From an uncultured Gammaproteobacteria bacterium (GTDB lineage Bacteria > Pseudomonadota > Gammaproteobacteria > SZUA-152): DNA of 46,560 bases. Position numbers and translations under genes: made by a program. Below the pieces are notes generated by a model. The model was not told the DNA's origin and searched no databases. It saw nothing but the letters and a program-made list of their open reading frames with translations. Shown piece after piece: positions 1-6,898 of this stretch. Location of the stretch: positions 1 through 46,560 of the forward strand of contig CAJVYS010000010.1 in NCBI GenBank assembly GCA_913009875.1. The letters are read 5' to 3'. The first letter of the stretch is position 1. Each line of letters opens with the position of its first letter.

Positions 1-214
1 TTTACAGCCGCCTCGCCTGCAACACGCTGTTTCGGGCTAGGGGCGGGGAGGTGTGAAGATGTTGGGCATCAAGATGCCCGGCCGCTATGTGTGTGCTGAG
101 AAGATGAAGGCTGTCGCCAGCCTGCTGGAGGATTATTCATAGGATGATATGGCGAGGGGGACCACGCGCCAGGATCTGCATATGCACAGGATTCAGCTCG
201 CCGGTACCCCGTAG
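1..214 (+). pseudogene. N-terminal part of the sulfite reductase frame, interrupted by three TAG codons
   Basis: Frame 2 reads continuously into the gene that starts at 215 and looks like the N-terminal half-domain of a nitrite/sulfite reductase: recognisable pieces include LQHAVSG, IKMPG, the stretch from AEKM to EDYS, DDMAR, TTRQD and HMHRIQLAG. The frame is broken by TAG at 38-40, 140-142 and 212-214, and several other residues are not what the family has (for example DDMARG where V is expected before TTRQD). Because the errors are substitutions, with no frameshift, and sit only in the outermost 214 bases of a contig whose other end is adapter, error-rich edge sequence is the likeliest cause. 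A decaying gene is the alternative. TAG is used as an ordinary stop elsewhere in the window (for example at 1975), so amber recoding is unlikely. Confidence 0.6.
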
Positions 215-1975
215 GTGCTGGAGGAAATGGCGGCACAGGGACTGACATCACGTGAGGCCTGCGGGAACACCGTGCGCAACATCACCGCTTGCCCTCTGGC
301 CGGTGTCTGCCCGGCGGAACACACGGACGTGCAGCCGGTTGTCGATGCTGTGGCAGCGCGCTTTTTGCGTCACCCGTTGACCCAGCATCTACCGCGCAAG
401 TTCAAGATGAGTTTTTCCGGCTGCGAGTCCGATTGCGCCCAGGGGCTGTTTCATGACTTGGCTGTGGTGGCGGTACGCAGTGACGGGAAATTCGGATACA
501 AGGTGCTGGCGGCCGGTGGTCTAGGTCATAAGCCGCGTCCGGCCATCGTGCTGGAGGAGTTCATCGAGGAGCAGGATTTGCTGCCGGTGATCGAGGCTGT
601 GCTGGCCCTGCATCACCGTTATTCCGACCGCAAACGGCGGGCTCGGGCGAGGCTCAAATTTCTGTTAGATAAGCTGGGCGAGGAGGAATTCGTGCAGCGT
701 TATCAGACTGAGCTGCAGCGCACACGCGTGGCCTATGCCGATGAGTCACTGCCACCGGCTCAGTGGGTGGATGCCCGCGACGCCTCGGTGGGAGCGGCGG
801 GTGCACCACGAGAGGTGCTGGAGCAGAAACAGGCAAACAAGTATGTGTTTCCCGTCAGTCTGTCGCTGGGTGATCTGTCGGTGGCCCAGCTGCGGGGCAT
901 TGCCACGCTCTTATTGCAGCGCGATCTGCACGATGTGCGCGTGACCCAGGATCAGAACCTGATGCTGCTGAATATCCCGGCTGCAGAGCTGGAGGCCGTG
1001 CGTAATGAACTGGCGGCGCTGGGTCTGGACTCCCCCTGTGTCGGCGATGATGTAGTGGCCTGTCCGGGAACCTGGACCTGCCGCCTGGGAATCACCGCCT
1101 CACGGTTGGTGTGCGATGAACTGAGCGGCGGCGTGGACGATCTTCGCATTCGCGTCAGCGGCTGCCACAACGGCTGTGCGCAACCCTATGTGGGAGATAT
1201 CGGTCTGCATGGTGAAGGCCGGCGCAAGCACGGCAAGTTAATTCCACATTACCGGATGCATTTTGGTGGCGATGGCCGGGCCGGTGGCGCCATTGCCGTG
1301 CGCGGACCGGAAGTGCCAGCATCGCGGGCACCGCAGGCTGTACGGCGCGTCAAACAGGCATTTCAGGAAATGCGCCAGGAGAATGAATCGTTTCTGAGCT
1401 GGACACAGCGTCAGGAAGCGGATTACTTCCAGGATTTGCTGGGGGATCTGCAGGAAATAAGAGAAGCCGATATTCCCAATCTGTTGAAAGACTTCGGTGA
1501 AACGCAGGACTTCCGGGTATTGGCTCTCGGTGGTGGTGAATGCATGGGTGCGGTGCAGGAAACCGTGTCGGCCAATTTTTCTGAGGCGGCACATGAGCGT
1601 GAGTATCGCCGTGTCTTCCAACTGGCTAAGAAACATGAGCAGGCGCTGGACTGTGTCGAGGCTATTTCCCGCCTGATCGGGCATTCACTACTGGATGCGG
1701 TCGGTGACCAGTCGCAACCGGAGGCACTGGATGCCATTGCCGTGGGTTTGCTGCAGGCCTATCCCGACAAGGCCTATTTGTCTGAGTCGCTGAAGGGTTT
1801 TATTCATGATCTGGCGGGCTTGCAGGAGAGCTTTGACGAAACGGCGTTTCAGCGTCTGTCAGAAATGCAGGATGTCTGGGTAGTTCTTTCCGCCGATGCT
1901 TGCAGGGATGTCGATTCACAGTTGGATCTTCAGGCATTCCTGCCTGATGTTGGCCTGCTGGCCAAAGTAATCTAG
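215..1975 (+). CDS. nitrite/sulfite reductase, siroheme [4Fe-4S] hemoprotein (5' truncated)
   Basis: Siroheme-dependent six-electron reductase, most likely assimilatory sulfite to sulfide because an APS reductase follows 40 bp downstream. The visible frame begins at a GTG inside the protein; the true start lies upstream beyond the damaged contig edge. Motifs: MSFSGCESDCAQG in the first half, then a second ferredoxin-like half-domain and the metal-binding cysteines C283, C289, C317 and C321 in CPGTWTC and SGCHNGCAQP. From about residue 390 there is an extra C-terminal region of about 190 residues containing GGGECMGAVQE and a helical, HEPN-like part; I recall such fused tails in sulfite reductases of other gammaproteobacteria. 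Ends with TAG. Sulfite versus nitrite cannot be decided from sequence alone; the neighbour favours sulfite. Confidence 0.85.
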   Translation: MLEEMAAQGLTSREACGNTVRNITACPLAGVCPAEHTDVQPVVDAVAARFLRHPLTQHLPRKFKMSFSGCESDCAQGLFHDLAVVAVRSDGKFGYKVLAAGGLGHKPRPAIVLEEFIEEQDLLPVIEAVLALHHRYSDRKRRARARLKFLLDKLGEEEFVQRYQTELQRTRVAYADESLPPAQWVDARDASVGAAGAPREVLEQKQANKYVFPVSLSLGDLSVAQLRGIATLLLQRDLHDVRVTQDQNLMLLNIPAAELEAVRNELAALGLDSPCVGDDVVACPGTWTCRLGITASRLVCDELSGGVDDLRIRVSGCHNGCAQPYVGDIGLHGEGRRKHGKLIPHYRMHFGGDGRAGGAIAVRGPEVPASRAPQAVRRVKQAFQEMRQENESFLSWTQRQEADYFQDLLGDLQEIREADIPNLLKDFGETQDFRVLALGGGECMGAVQETVSANFSEAAHEREYRRVFQLAKKHEQALDCVEAISRLIGHSLLDAVGDQSQPEALDAIAVGLLQAYPDKAYLSESLKGFIHDLAGLQESFDETAFQRLSEMQDVWVVLSADACRDVDSQLDLQAFLPDVGLLAKVI

Positions 1976-2014
1976 CTGGAAATATACACCTAATTTACCG
2001 ACAGGAGAGTTTGC

Positions 2015-2701
2015 ATGTTATCGGAAAATAAAATCGAATCACTGGTCGACTTGTTGAAAGATATCGAGCGGGATTATGGGCCGGCTGCACTGGCCTCCAG
2101 TTTCAGTATTGAAGACATGGTGTTGACAGATGCCATTGTCAGACATACGCCGGGCATTAATATCTTTACCCTGGACACCGGGCGCCTGCCGGCGGAGACC
2201 TATGTCCTGATGCAGAAGACACATCAAAAATATGATGGCGTGGTGGGTGTCTATTCGCCTGATTGTGGCGTGCTTGCCGAATTTGTTCAGGCGTATGGCC
2301 CCAATGCCTTCTACGACAGCGTCGAGCAGCGCAAGGAATGCTGCCGTATACGCAAGTTGGAACCGCTGAATCGGGCGCTAAATGGACACGCCGCCTGGAT
2401 TACCGGGCTGCGCAGAGAACAATCCGTGACGCGTACCGATACCCAGCACAAGGAATGGGACGAAGCACATGGCATGCACAAGTTCAATCCTCTGCTGGAC
2501 TGGACGGAACAGGAAGTGTGGGCCTATATCCGCCGTTATGACGTGCCTTTCAATAAGCTTCATGAGAAGGGCTATCCCAGCATTGGCTGCGCCCCCTGCA
2601 CCCGGTCGGTCGCCGAGGGCGAGGATATTCGCGCCGGGCGCTGGTGGTGGGAAAACCCGGAAACCAAGGAGTGTGGCTTGCACGTGAAGACTGCCGGATA
2701 G
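2015..2701 (+). CDS. cysH: assimilatory adenylyl-sulfate (APS) reductase, CysH family
   Basis: Thioredoxin-dependent reductase that converts adenylyl sulfate to sulfite in the cytoplasm, feeding the sulfite reductase encoded just upstream. The 228-residue protein has the PAPS-reductase fold signatures (SSFSIEDMVL, TLDTGRLPAETY, TGLRREQS). The cysteine pairs C109-C110 (KECCRIRK) and C192/C195 (GCAPCTR) are the [4Fe-4S] ligands that mark APS-type rather than PAPS-type enzymes. The catalytic cysteine is C220 in the C-terminal KECGLHV motif. An AGGAGAG ribosome site sits 8-12 bases before the ATG. It is the last gene of the sulfur operon and is followed by a palindrome and a strong terminator. 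Confidence 0.9.
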   Translation: MLSENKIESLVDLLKDIERDYGPAALASSFSIEDMVLTDAIVRHTPGINIFTLDTGRLPAETYVLMQKTHQKYDGVVGVYSPDCGVLAEFVQAYGPNAFYDSVEQRKECCRIRKLEPLNRALNGHAAWITGLRREQSVTRTDTQHKEWDEAHGMHKFNPLLDWTEQEVWAYIRRYDVPFNKLHEKGYPSIGCAPCTRSVAEGEDIRAGRWWWENPETKECGLHVKTAG

Positions 2702-2754
2702 TTATTTGATCTATGTGGTTAATCTCTGAGGGTTTAATCACTTGGGGTTAAATT

Positions 2755-2774
2755 CCCCGCAGCTTGCTGCGGGG
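2755..2774. repeat. perfect 9-bp palindrome, CCCCGCAGC-TT-GCTGCGGGG
   Basis: Nine-base arms with a 2-base loop directly downstream of the APS reductase gene. I recall the same GC-rich palindrome between genes of many gammaproteobacteria, so it is probably a dispersed intergenic repeat; it may also help to end transcription, although no clean T run follows. Confidence 0.6.
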
Positions 2775-2796
2775 TGGTTTCTTAAGCCGTGTGAGT

Positions 2797-2839
2797 AAAA
2801 AGCCTGGGGTGACACCTGTGTCCATCCCCGGGCTTTTTT
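2797..2839 (+). terminator. intrinsic terminator of the sulfate-reduction operon
   Basis: A 13-bp stem (2797-2809 with 2826-2838, one G-T wobble) encloses a 16-base loop, and its 3' arm ends in six T. The 5' arm begins with five A, so the structure can work in both directions. It separates the sulfur genes from the copper island. Confidence 0.85.
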
Positions 2840-2889
2840 ATTTGTTTTTATATTTATTAATCCATGACTTTTTCGATCTTCATATAAAC

Positions 2890-2929
2890 CAAGTAATTTA
2901 CTTGACTATTGCTGGTTGCGCTCTATACA
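2890..2929 (+). promoter_or_regulatory. promoter with overlapping operator-like palindrome
   Basis: TTGACT (2902-2907) and TATACA (2924-2929) are separated by 16 bases, a good sigma-70 pair. A perfect 15-base palindrome, CAAGTAATTTACTTG (2890-2904), overlaps the -35 box, the position expected for a repressor or activator site. The ATG of the next gene is only 7 bases beyond the -10 box, so the transcript would be nearly leaderless. Confidence 0.55.
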
Positions 2930-2936
2930 TCAGGGT

Positions 2937-3272
2937 ATGAGGGGTTCACCAAGAGTTATCGTAACCTGCTTTCTCGTGCTGCAGTTTTCCCTGTTTTCGG
3001 CAGGCGACGTCTGGGCCATGACCATGCCGACGGAGGCCCTGTCTCATGCCGGGATGGCTCGTGACGTGAGCGGCATGGGTATGGAACACCACTGCCAGAC
3101 CGAACAAAAGAAACAGTGCAGGTGTGCTGGCTGCGCCTGCGTTCCCCTCATTCTTGTCGCTGCAGTTCAACCCGTTTTTCCTTCTGAGATGTTTGACCAT
3201 TTTTTTTCTGATCCCAATTCCCGATTTTATCGGCTACCTCTCGTGCCTCCTTTTCGCCCCCCCATCTTGTAA
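2937..3272 (+). CDS. small secreted Cys/His/Met-rich protein, probably metal-related
   Basis: A protein of 111 residues from the ATG at 2937; a TTG seven codons upstream is possible but would spoil the signal peptide and lies within the promoter. The N-terminus is a clear Sec signal (hydrophobic VIVTCFLVLQFSLFS, cleavage near VWA). The mature part has a Met/His stretch (GMGMEHHC) and a cluster of cysteines (CQTEQKKQCRCAGCAC), then ends in PFRPPIL. I do not recognise a named family. The same overall plan and a similar RPPI-type C-terminus are found in the protein at 4938-5339 just before the efflux genes, which suggests both serve periplasmic copper or silver sensing, binding or pump assembly. 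That role is inference. Confidence 0.55.
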   Translation: MRGSPRVIVTCFLVLQFSLFSAGDVWAMTMPTEALSHAGMARDVSGMGMEHHCQTEQKKQCRCAGCACVPLILVAAVQPVFPSEMFDHFFSDPNSRFYRLPLVPPFRPPIL

Positions 3273-3401
3273 TACGGAAAAATGACCATGCTTTATTCGC
3301 ATGGCTATGGCGTAAGCAATAGTAAAAATTAAATAAATATCCGCCAAGCGCCGACATATTGTCTAGGGGACATATGTTTTCCAAGCGTTTTCGGAGAAAA
3401 A

Positions 3402-3418
3402 ACATCCGAACCGGATGT
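3402..3418. promoter_or_regulatory. inverted repeat ACATCCG-AAC-CGGATGT next to a ribosome site
   Basis: Perfect 7-bp arms with a 3-base loop end one base before the GGAGGAG ribosome site (3419-3425) of the cytochrome-porin gene. It could be an operator or an RNA hairpin near the ribosome site. A second palindrome, GACATATTGTC, lies at 3353-3363. Confidence 0.4.
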
Positions 3419-3434
3419 GGAGGAGTTAAGTGAT

Positions 3435-4805
3435 ATGTATACTTTTAAAGGGGTTATTCGTGGTGCCATTCCGGTACTGATGGTACTGGCGGGTGTCGTC
3501 ATTGACATGGACAAGGCGGAAGCGATCCCAGCCTTTGCGCGCCAGACATCCCAGACCTGTACGGCCTGCCATACCCAGCACTTCCCGACGCTCAACAGCT
3601 TTGGTCGTTTGTTCAAGGCCCAGGGTTACACCATGGGCGGCAGCCAGGAGACCGTGCAGGGTGAAGGCCTGGATCTGCCCGGTGCGTTGAATGCGGCACT
3701 GGTCGGGACTTTGGGCATTCAGAACATGAAGGACAACAAGGCTGGCACCTCGGAGAAGGCGATAGGCTTCCCGGCTTCCCTGTCTCTCTACTTTGGCGGC
3801 CGCATCGGCACGAACTCGGGTTTCCTTGTCGAGATGCCTTTTGAAGGTGCTGCGGCAGAAGTCGGTGGCGTGGAAGGTGAGGTACACCCTGAAGCGGGGC
3901 CGTCCATCGCCCAGTTGGGTAGCCTGAAGTGGAACTATGTGAAGGACATGAGCGGCATCAATACCGGTCTCAATGCCTTTAGTTCCTCTATGGCGGGCCC
4001 TGCCTATGGCTATGAGCTGCTGAGTACCGGCGCCCTGGGCATGAATGTGGCAATCACCGGCGCCAACGCCATGGGTGCCATAGGTCTGCATATGGAACAC
4101 GGCACGACGCTCATGACTGCCTTCATGGATTCAATGGCAAGCTCCACGATGCCCATGCGCATGAACATGGCCGGTCAGGCGACGGGTCTGGGTGCCAGTG
4201 CCCAGAGCAGTGAGTGGTTCGTTTACTACAGTGCCTATTTTGGTGCGCAGGCCATGGATGCGGTAGCTGATCCCAGTTTTGGTCACTATCTGCGTGCGGT
4301 ATGGACTCCCTCAATTGCCGGCTGGGATTTGGGTATAGGTACGCAGATTTATGCCGGCAGCTTTGGTTATGGGGCTACAGGTAGTTCCGTGGAATACGAT
4401 GCGAAGGCCAACACCTTCGATTTCCAGGCCCAGGGTGACATTGCGGGTAGGGCGACCGGCATCTACATCACCTATGCAACGGCACCGAAGTCCAGTGCCG
4501 GCAAGCTGAACTGGTACAACTTCTCCGAGGGTGGCAGCAACGCCTCTTACGGTATCCTTTGCGAGATGGAGGTGATTTCGCGCCTGTCGCTCAACGTGGG
4601 TTACACGAGCGCCACGTACTGGGTTGACGTGCTGAATGGTAGCGGGGGTGTGATGGGTTCGAATGACCTCAAGGGCAATCTGGCCCAGCTGGGTGCCAAC
4701 TATTTACTGGCCCCCAACAAGCGTCTGGGCTTCAAGTATGCCAACTTTGGCGGCGCGGACCTTGATAGCAACACGCTGGCACTTGATCTCACGGTCGGGT
4801 TCTAG
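3435..4805 (+). CDS. Cyc2-like outer-membrane monoheme cytochrome-porin fusion
   Basis: A 456-residue protein: signal peptide (about residues 1-28), then a short heme domain and a long, Gly/aromatic-rich region of alternating polar and hydrophobic residues typical of a beta-barrel, ending in a terminal Phe (LALDLTVGF) as outer-membrane barrels do. The heme motif CTACH (residues 42-46) lies in PAFARQTSQTCTACHTQHFP followed by NSFGRLFKAQGY. This matches what I know of Cyc2, the outer-membrane iron-oxidising cytochromes of Acidithiobacillus and Mariprofundus: FARQTG-type motif, one CxxCH, then a porin of similar length. The ATG at 3435 is preferred over a GTG at 3417 because GGAGGAG lies 9 bases before it. 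It is its own transcription unit with a terminator behind it. Iron oxidation is inference; a role in copper or other metal electron transfer is equally open. Confidence 0.7.
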   Translation: MYTFKGVIRGAIPVLMVLAGVVIDMDKAEAIPAFARQTSQTCTACHTQHFPTLNSFGRLFKAQGYTMGGSQETVQGEGLDLPGALNAALVGTLGIQNMKDNKAGTSEKAIGFPASLSLYFGGRIGTNSGFLVEMPFEGAAAEVGGVEGEVHPEAGPSIAQLGSLKWNYVKDMSGINTGLNAFSSSMAGPAYGYELLSTGALGMNVAITGANAMGAIGLHMEHGTTLMTAFMDSMASSTMPMRMNMAGQATGLGASAQSSEWFVYYSAYFGAQAMDAVADPSFGHYLRAVWTPSIAGWDLGIGTQIYAGSFGYGATGSSVEYDAKANTFDFQAQGDIAGRATGIYITYATAPKSSAGKLNWYNFSEGGSNASYGILCEMEVISRLSLNVGYTSATYWVDVLNGSGGVMGSNDLKGNLAQLGANYLLAPNKRLGFKYANFGGADLDSNTLALDLTVGF

Positions 4806-4824
4806 CGTAGGTTAGACAATCGTG

Positions 4825-4855
4825 AAGGGCGGGCCATTGAGCCCGCCCTTCTTTT
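4825..4855 (+). terminator. intrinsic terminator of the cytochrome-porin gene
   Basis: A 10-bp perfect GC-rich stem (4825-4834 with 4841-4850) with a 6-base loop is followed by CTTTTAT. Confidence 0.85.
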
Positions 4856-4902
4856 ATAGGCTACGAAACTGTCGCAGGATTGTGTTTTCCCGACAACTTT
4901 TC

Positions 4903-4934
4903 TTGACATGGCCGAATGATCGGTTAGGCTTAAA
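4903..4934 (+). promoter_or_regulatory. promoter before the second small secreted protein
   Basis: TTGACA (4903-4908) is followed either by TAGGCT after 16 bases (4925-4930) or by CTTAAA after 20 bases (4929-4934). The 20-base reading would fit a MerR/CueR-type promoter, and the spacer has an imperfect dyad (TGGCCGA...TCGGTTA). The ATG lies 35 bases after the first T of the -35 box, exactly the same geometry as the promoter at 2902. Confidence 0.45.
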
Positions 4935-4937
4935 AAC

Positions 4938-5339
4938 ATGTTTACCTTGCACACAGGCCCTTTTGCCCGCTTGCTTGCTGCCTTGGCCGTCGTCGGCCTG
5001 CTGTTGGGCGGTGCGACGACGTCTGTGATGGCCATGCCGATGGGTAAGATGGCTGCACTGATGGACAGTGCTGATAACATCTCGTCTTACGATGTGACAC
5101 TGCAGGGTGACGTCTGTGAACATGCTGAACAGGCGCACAACAGTGATTGTGCCGATACCACGGATGCCTATCAGTGTAATACAGGTGTTGATTGCTGCCC
5201 CCATGCCAGTACTGCATTACCCGTGCAGATTGATGTGGAAGTTGGCAATTTGCTTGATGTACAGACCGCCGCGCCGCAATGGCGTCTTACCAGTGTGACG
5301 CCCGTCACCGAGATTCGCCCCCCCATTTCCACTCTCTGA
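4938..5339 (+). CDS. small secreted Cys/Met-containing protein at the head of the efflux operon
   Basis: A 133-residue protein with a long signal peptide (hydrophobic LLAALAVVGLLLGG, cleavage after SVMA). The mature part starts with a Met-rich segment (MPMGKMAALM), carries the cysteine pattern VCEHAEQAHNSDC and VDCCPH, and ends in EIRPPISTL. Proteins of this look often precede CusC/CzcC genes; no precise family is recognised. The resemblance to the 2937-3272 product lies in plan and C-terminus rather than overall sequence. Likely periplasmic metal binding or operon-leader role, as inference from position. Confidence 0.55.
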   Translation: MFTLHTGPFARLLAALAVVGLLLGGATTSVMAMPMGKMAALMDSADNISSYDVTLQGDVCEHAEQAHNSDCADTTDAYQCNTGVDCCPHASTALPVQIDVEVGNLLDVQTAAPQWRLTSVTPVTEIRPPISTL

Positions 5340-5377
5340 GCAGGACCGCCGGCCGCTGCCGGTAGTTGCTGATAGCT

Positions 5378-5396
5378 ACGTGCTGTTTTTGCACGT
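5378..5396. other. hairpin ACGTGC-loop-GCACGT in the gap before cusC
   Basis: Six-base arms flank a T-rich 7-base loop in the 158-bp gap between the small secreted gene and cusC. No T run follows, so it is more likely an mRNA structure or attenuator than a full terminator. Nothing else was seen in this gap apart from the GGAGAG ribosome site before 5498. Confidence 0.35.
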
Positions 5397-5497
5397 CTAG
5401 TTCTTGATTCCCTTGCTGATTATTTGTTTCGGCCTTGCCGAAGTCGCCGCGTTTTTTCAATGCTCGCGGTTCGTGACAGCAAAACGGAGAGTGATAC

Positions 5498-6898
5498 ATG
5501 TCAATTAGATTTCCCTGGATTGCCGGGCTTTGCCTGTTATCGGTTTCGGTCACAGTGGCCGCGGCTGACACCGGTTTGATGCTCGGCCGTAGCGCACCGA
5601 TGGAAGACAGTGTGCGGTCTGCCGTGGCGCCTTTGACGCTGGCCGATGCTGTTGCCATGGCCCTCAGAGACAATCCCGGCCTGGCCGCCATGCGTGCACG
5701 GGCCGAGGCTGCTGCTGCGGTGCCGGTGCAGGCTGCGGTATTGCCCGATCCGCGTTTGTTGCTTAATGCCGTCAATCTTCCGCTGGACTCATTCAGCCTG
5801 ACTCAGGAAGGCATGACCCAGTTGCAAGTGGGTGTGGTGCAGGCCTTGCCGTTCCCCGGCAAGCTGGCGCTGCGCGAGCGTGCTGCAGAGTATGAAAGTG
5901 CCGCCGCTCACGATGAAGTGGGCGAGATGCGCCTGCAACTGGAACGCGATGTGCGCAGCGTATGGTGGAATCTCTACTACCTCGACCGCGCATTGGACAT
6001 CCTGGCACGCAACCGCCAGCTGCTGCGGCAGCTGGTCGAAGTGGCGCAGACCAAGTACCGCGTTGGCCAGGGCCTGCAGCAGGATGTCCTGCTGGCCCAA
6101 CTGGAATTGTCCCAACTGCATGATCAGGAGATCGCCCTGCTGGGAACACGGCGTGGCGAGGAAGCACGGCTCAATGCCTTATTGAAGCGACAGGCGGATC
6201 AGGCCGTGCGCCTGCTTGCTGATATGCCGACAACGCTGGCGGAGTTGGCTGACGAAGAGGTGTTGCAGGCGCAGGCTTTGCAGCAACGTCCCTTGCTGGC
6301 CGCACAGCAGAATGTCATTGAGGCGGCGCGCGCGCGCCTGGATTTGGCGCGCAAGGATCGATCGCCCGATTTCAGTCTGGGGGCCAATTACGGCCTGCGT
6401 TCCGGCGAGAACCCCGATGGCAGCTCGCGCAGTGATTTTCTTTCCGTCATGTTCAGTATGAACATGCCCATTTTCACCAGCCGGCGACAGGATGCCGCCA
6501 TCGACCAGCGTGGTAGTCAGCTGCAGCAACAGCACTACAGTCTTGATGAGGCGCGCCTGCGCGTCAGTCGCGAGGTGTCCCGTGCCCTGGCCGATTATCG
6601 CGCTGCCCGCGAGCAGGCTGGTCTGCTGGAATTGGGCATCCTGCCCCAGGCCCGACAGACCGTGGCCGCCATGCTGGCTGCCTACCAGGTGGACAAGGTG
6701 GACTTTCTCAACTTGGTGCGCTCGCAGGTGACGCTGTTCAATTACGAGACGCGTTACTGGTATGTCGTTTCACGCGCCAATCAGGCGCAGGCCGCTTTGC
6801 AGGCCGCTGTGGGCAAGCTACCTGACGATAGCACTGCCACATCCCCGACTTTCCGAACTGAATCCGACATATCTCATGAAGAGGCACCCCATGAATAA
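5498..6898 (+). CDS. cusC: CusC-like outer-membrane channel of an RND efflux pump (set 1)
   Basis: TolC-family outer-membrane factor, 466 residues, with a signal peptide (residues 1-23, ending VTVAAA). It has the two OEP repeats of the CzcC/CusC group: the LTLADAVAMALRDNPGL opening, LPDPRLLLNAVNLPLDSFS, the KYRVGQGLQQDVLLAQLELSQ segment, and the matching second-half strands. It exports Cu(I)/Ag(I) across the outer membrane with the adaptor and RND protein that follow; its stop overlaps the adaptor start by 8 bp. A second, clearly related copy is at 32945-34243. Gene naming follows the RND partner, which carries the CusA methionines. Confidence 0.85.
   Translation: MSIRFPWIAGLCLLSVSVTVAAADTGLMLGRSAPMEDSVRSAVAPLTLADAVAMALRDNPGLAAMRARAEAAAAVPVQAAVLPDPRLLLNAVNLPLDSFSLTQEGMTQLQVGVVQALPFPGKLALRERAAEYESAAAHDEVGEMRLQLERDVRSVWWNLYYLDRALDILARNRQLLRQLVEVAQTKYRVGQGLQQDVLLAQLELSQLHDQEIALLGTRRGEEARLNALLKRQADQAVRLLADMPTTLAELADEEVLQAQALQQRPLLAAQQNVIEAARARLDLARKDRSPDFSLGANYGLRSGENPDGSSRSDFLSVMFSMNMPIFTSRRQDAAIDQRGSQLQQQHYSLDEARLRVSREVSRALADYRAAREQAGLLELGILPQARQTVAAMLAAYQVDKVDFLNLVRSQVTLFNYETRYWYVVSRANQAQAALQAAVGKLPDDSTATSPTFRTESDISHEEAPHE

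Noticed and set aside
33-214. Amber codon recoding (pyrrolysine-like) in sulfite reductase
   Set aside because: TAG ends many clear genes in the window, no recoding machinery is seen, and extra substitutions cluster at the contig edge.
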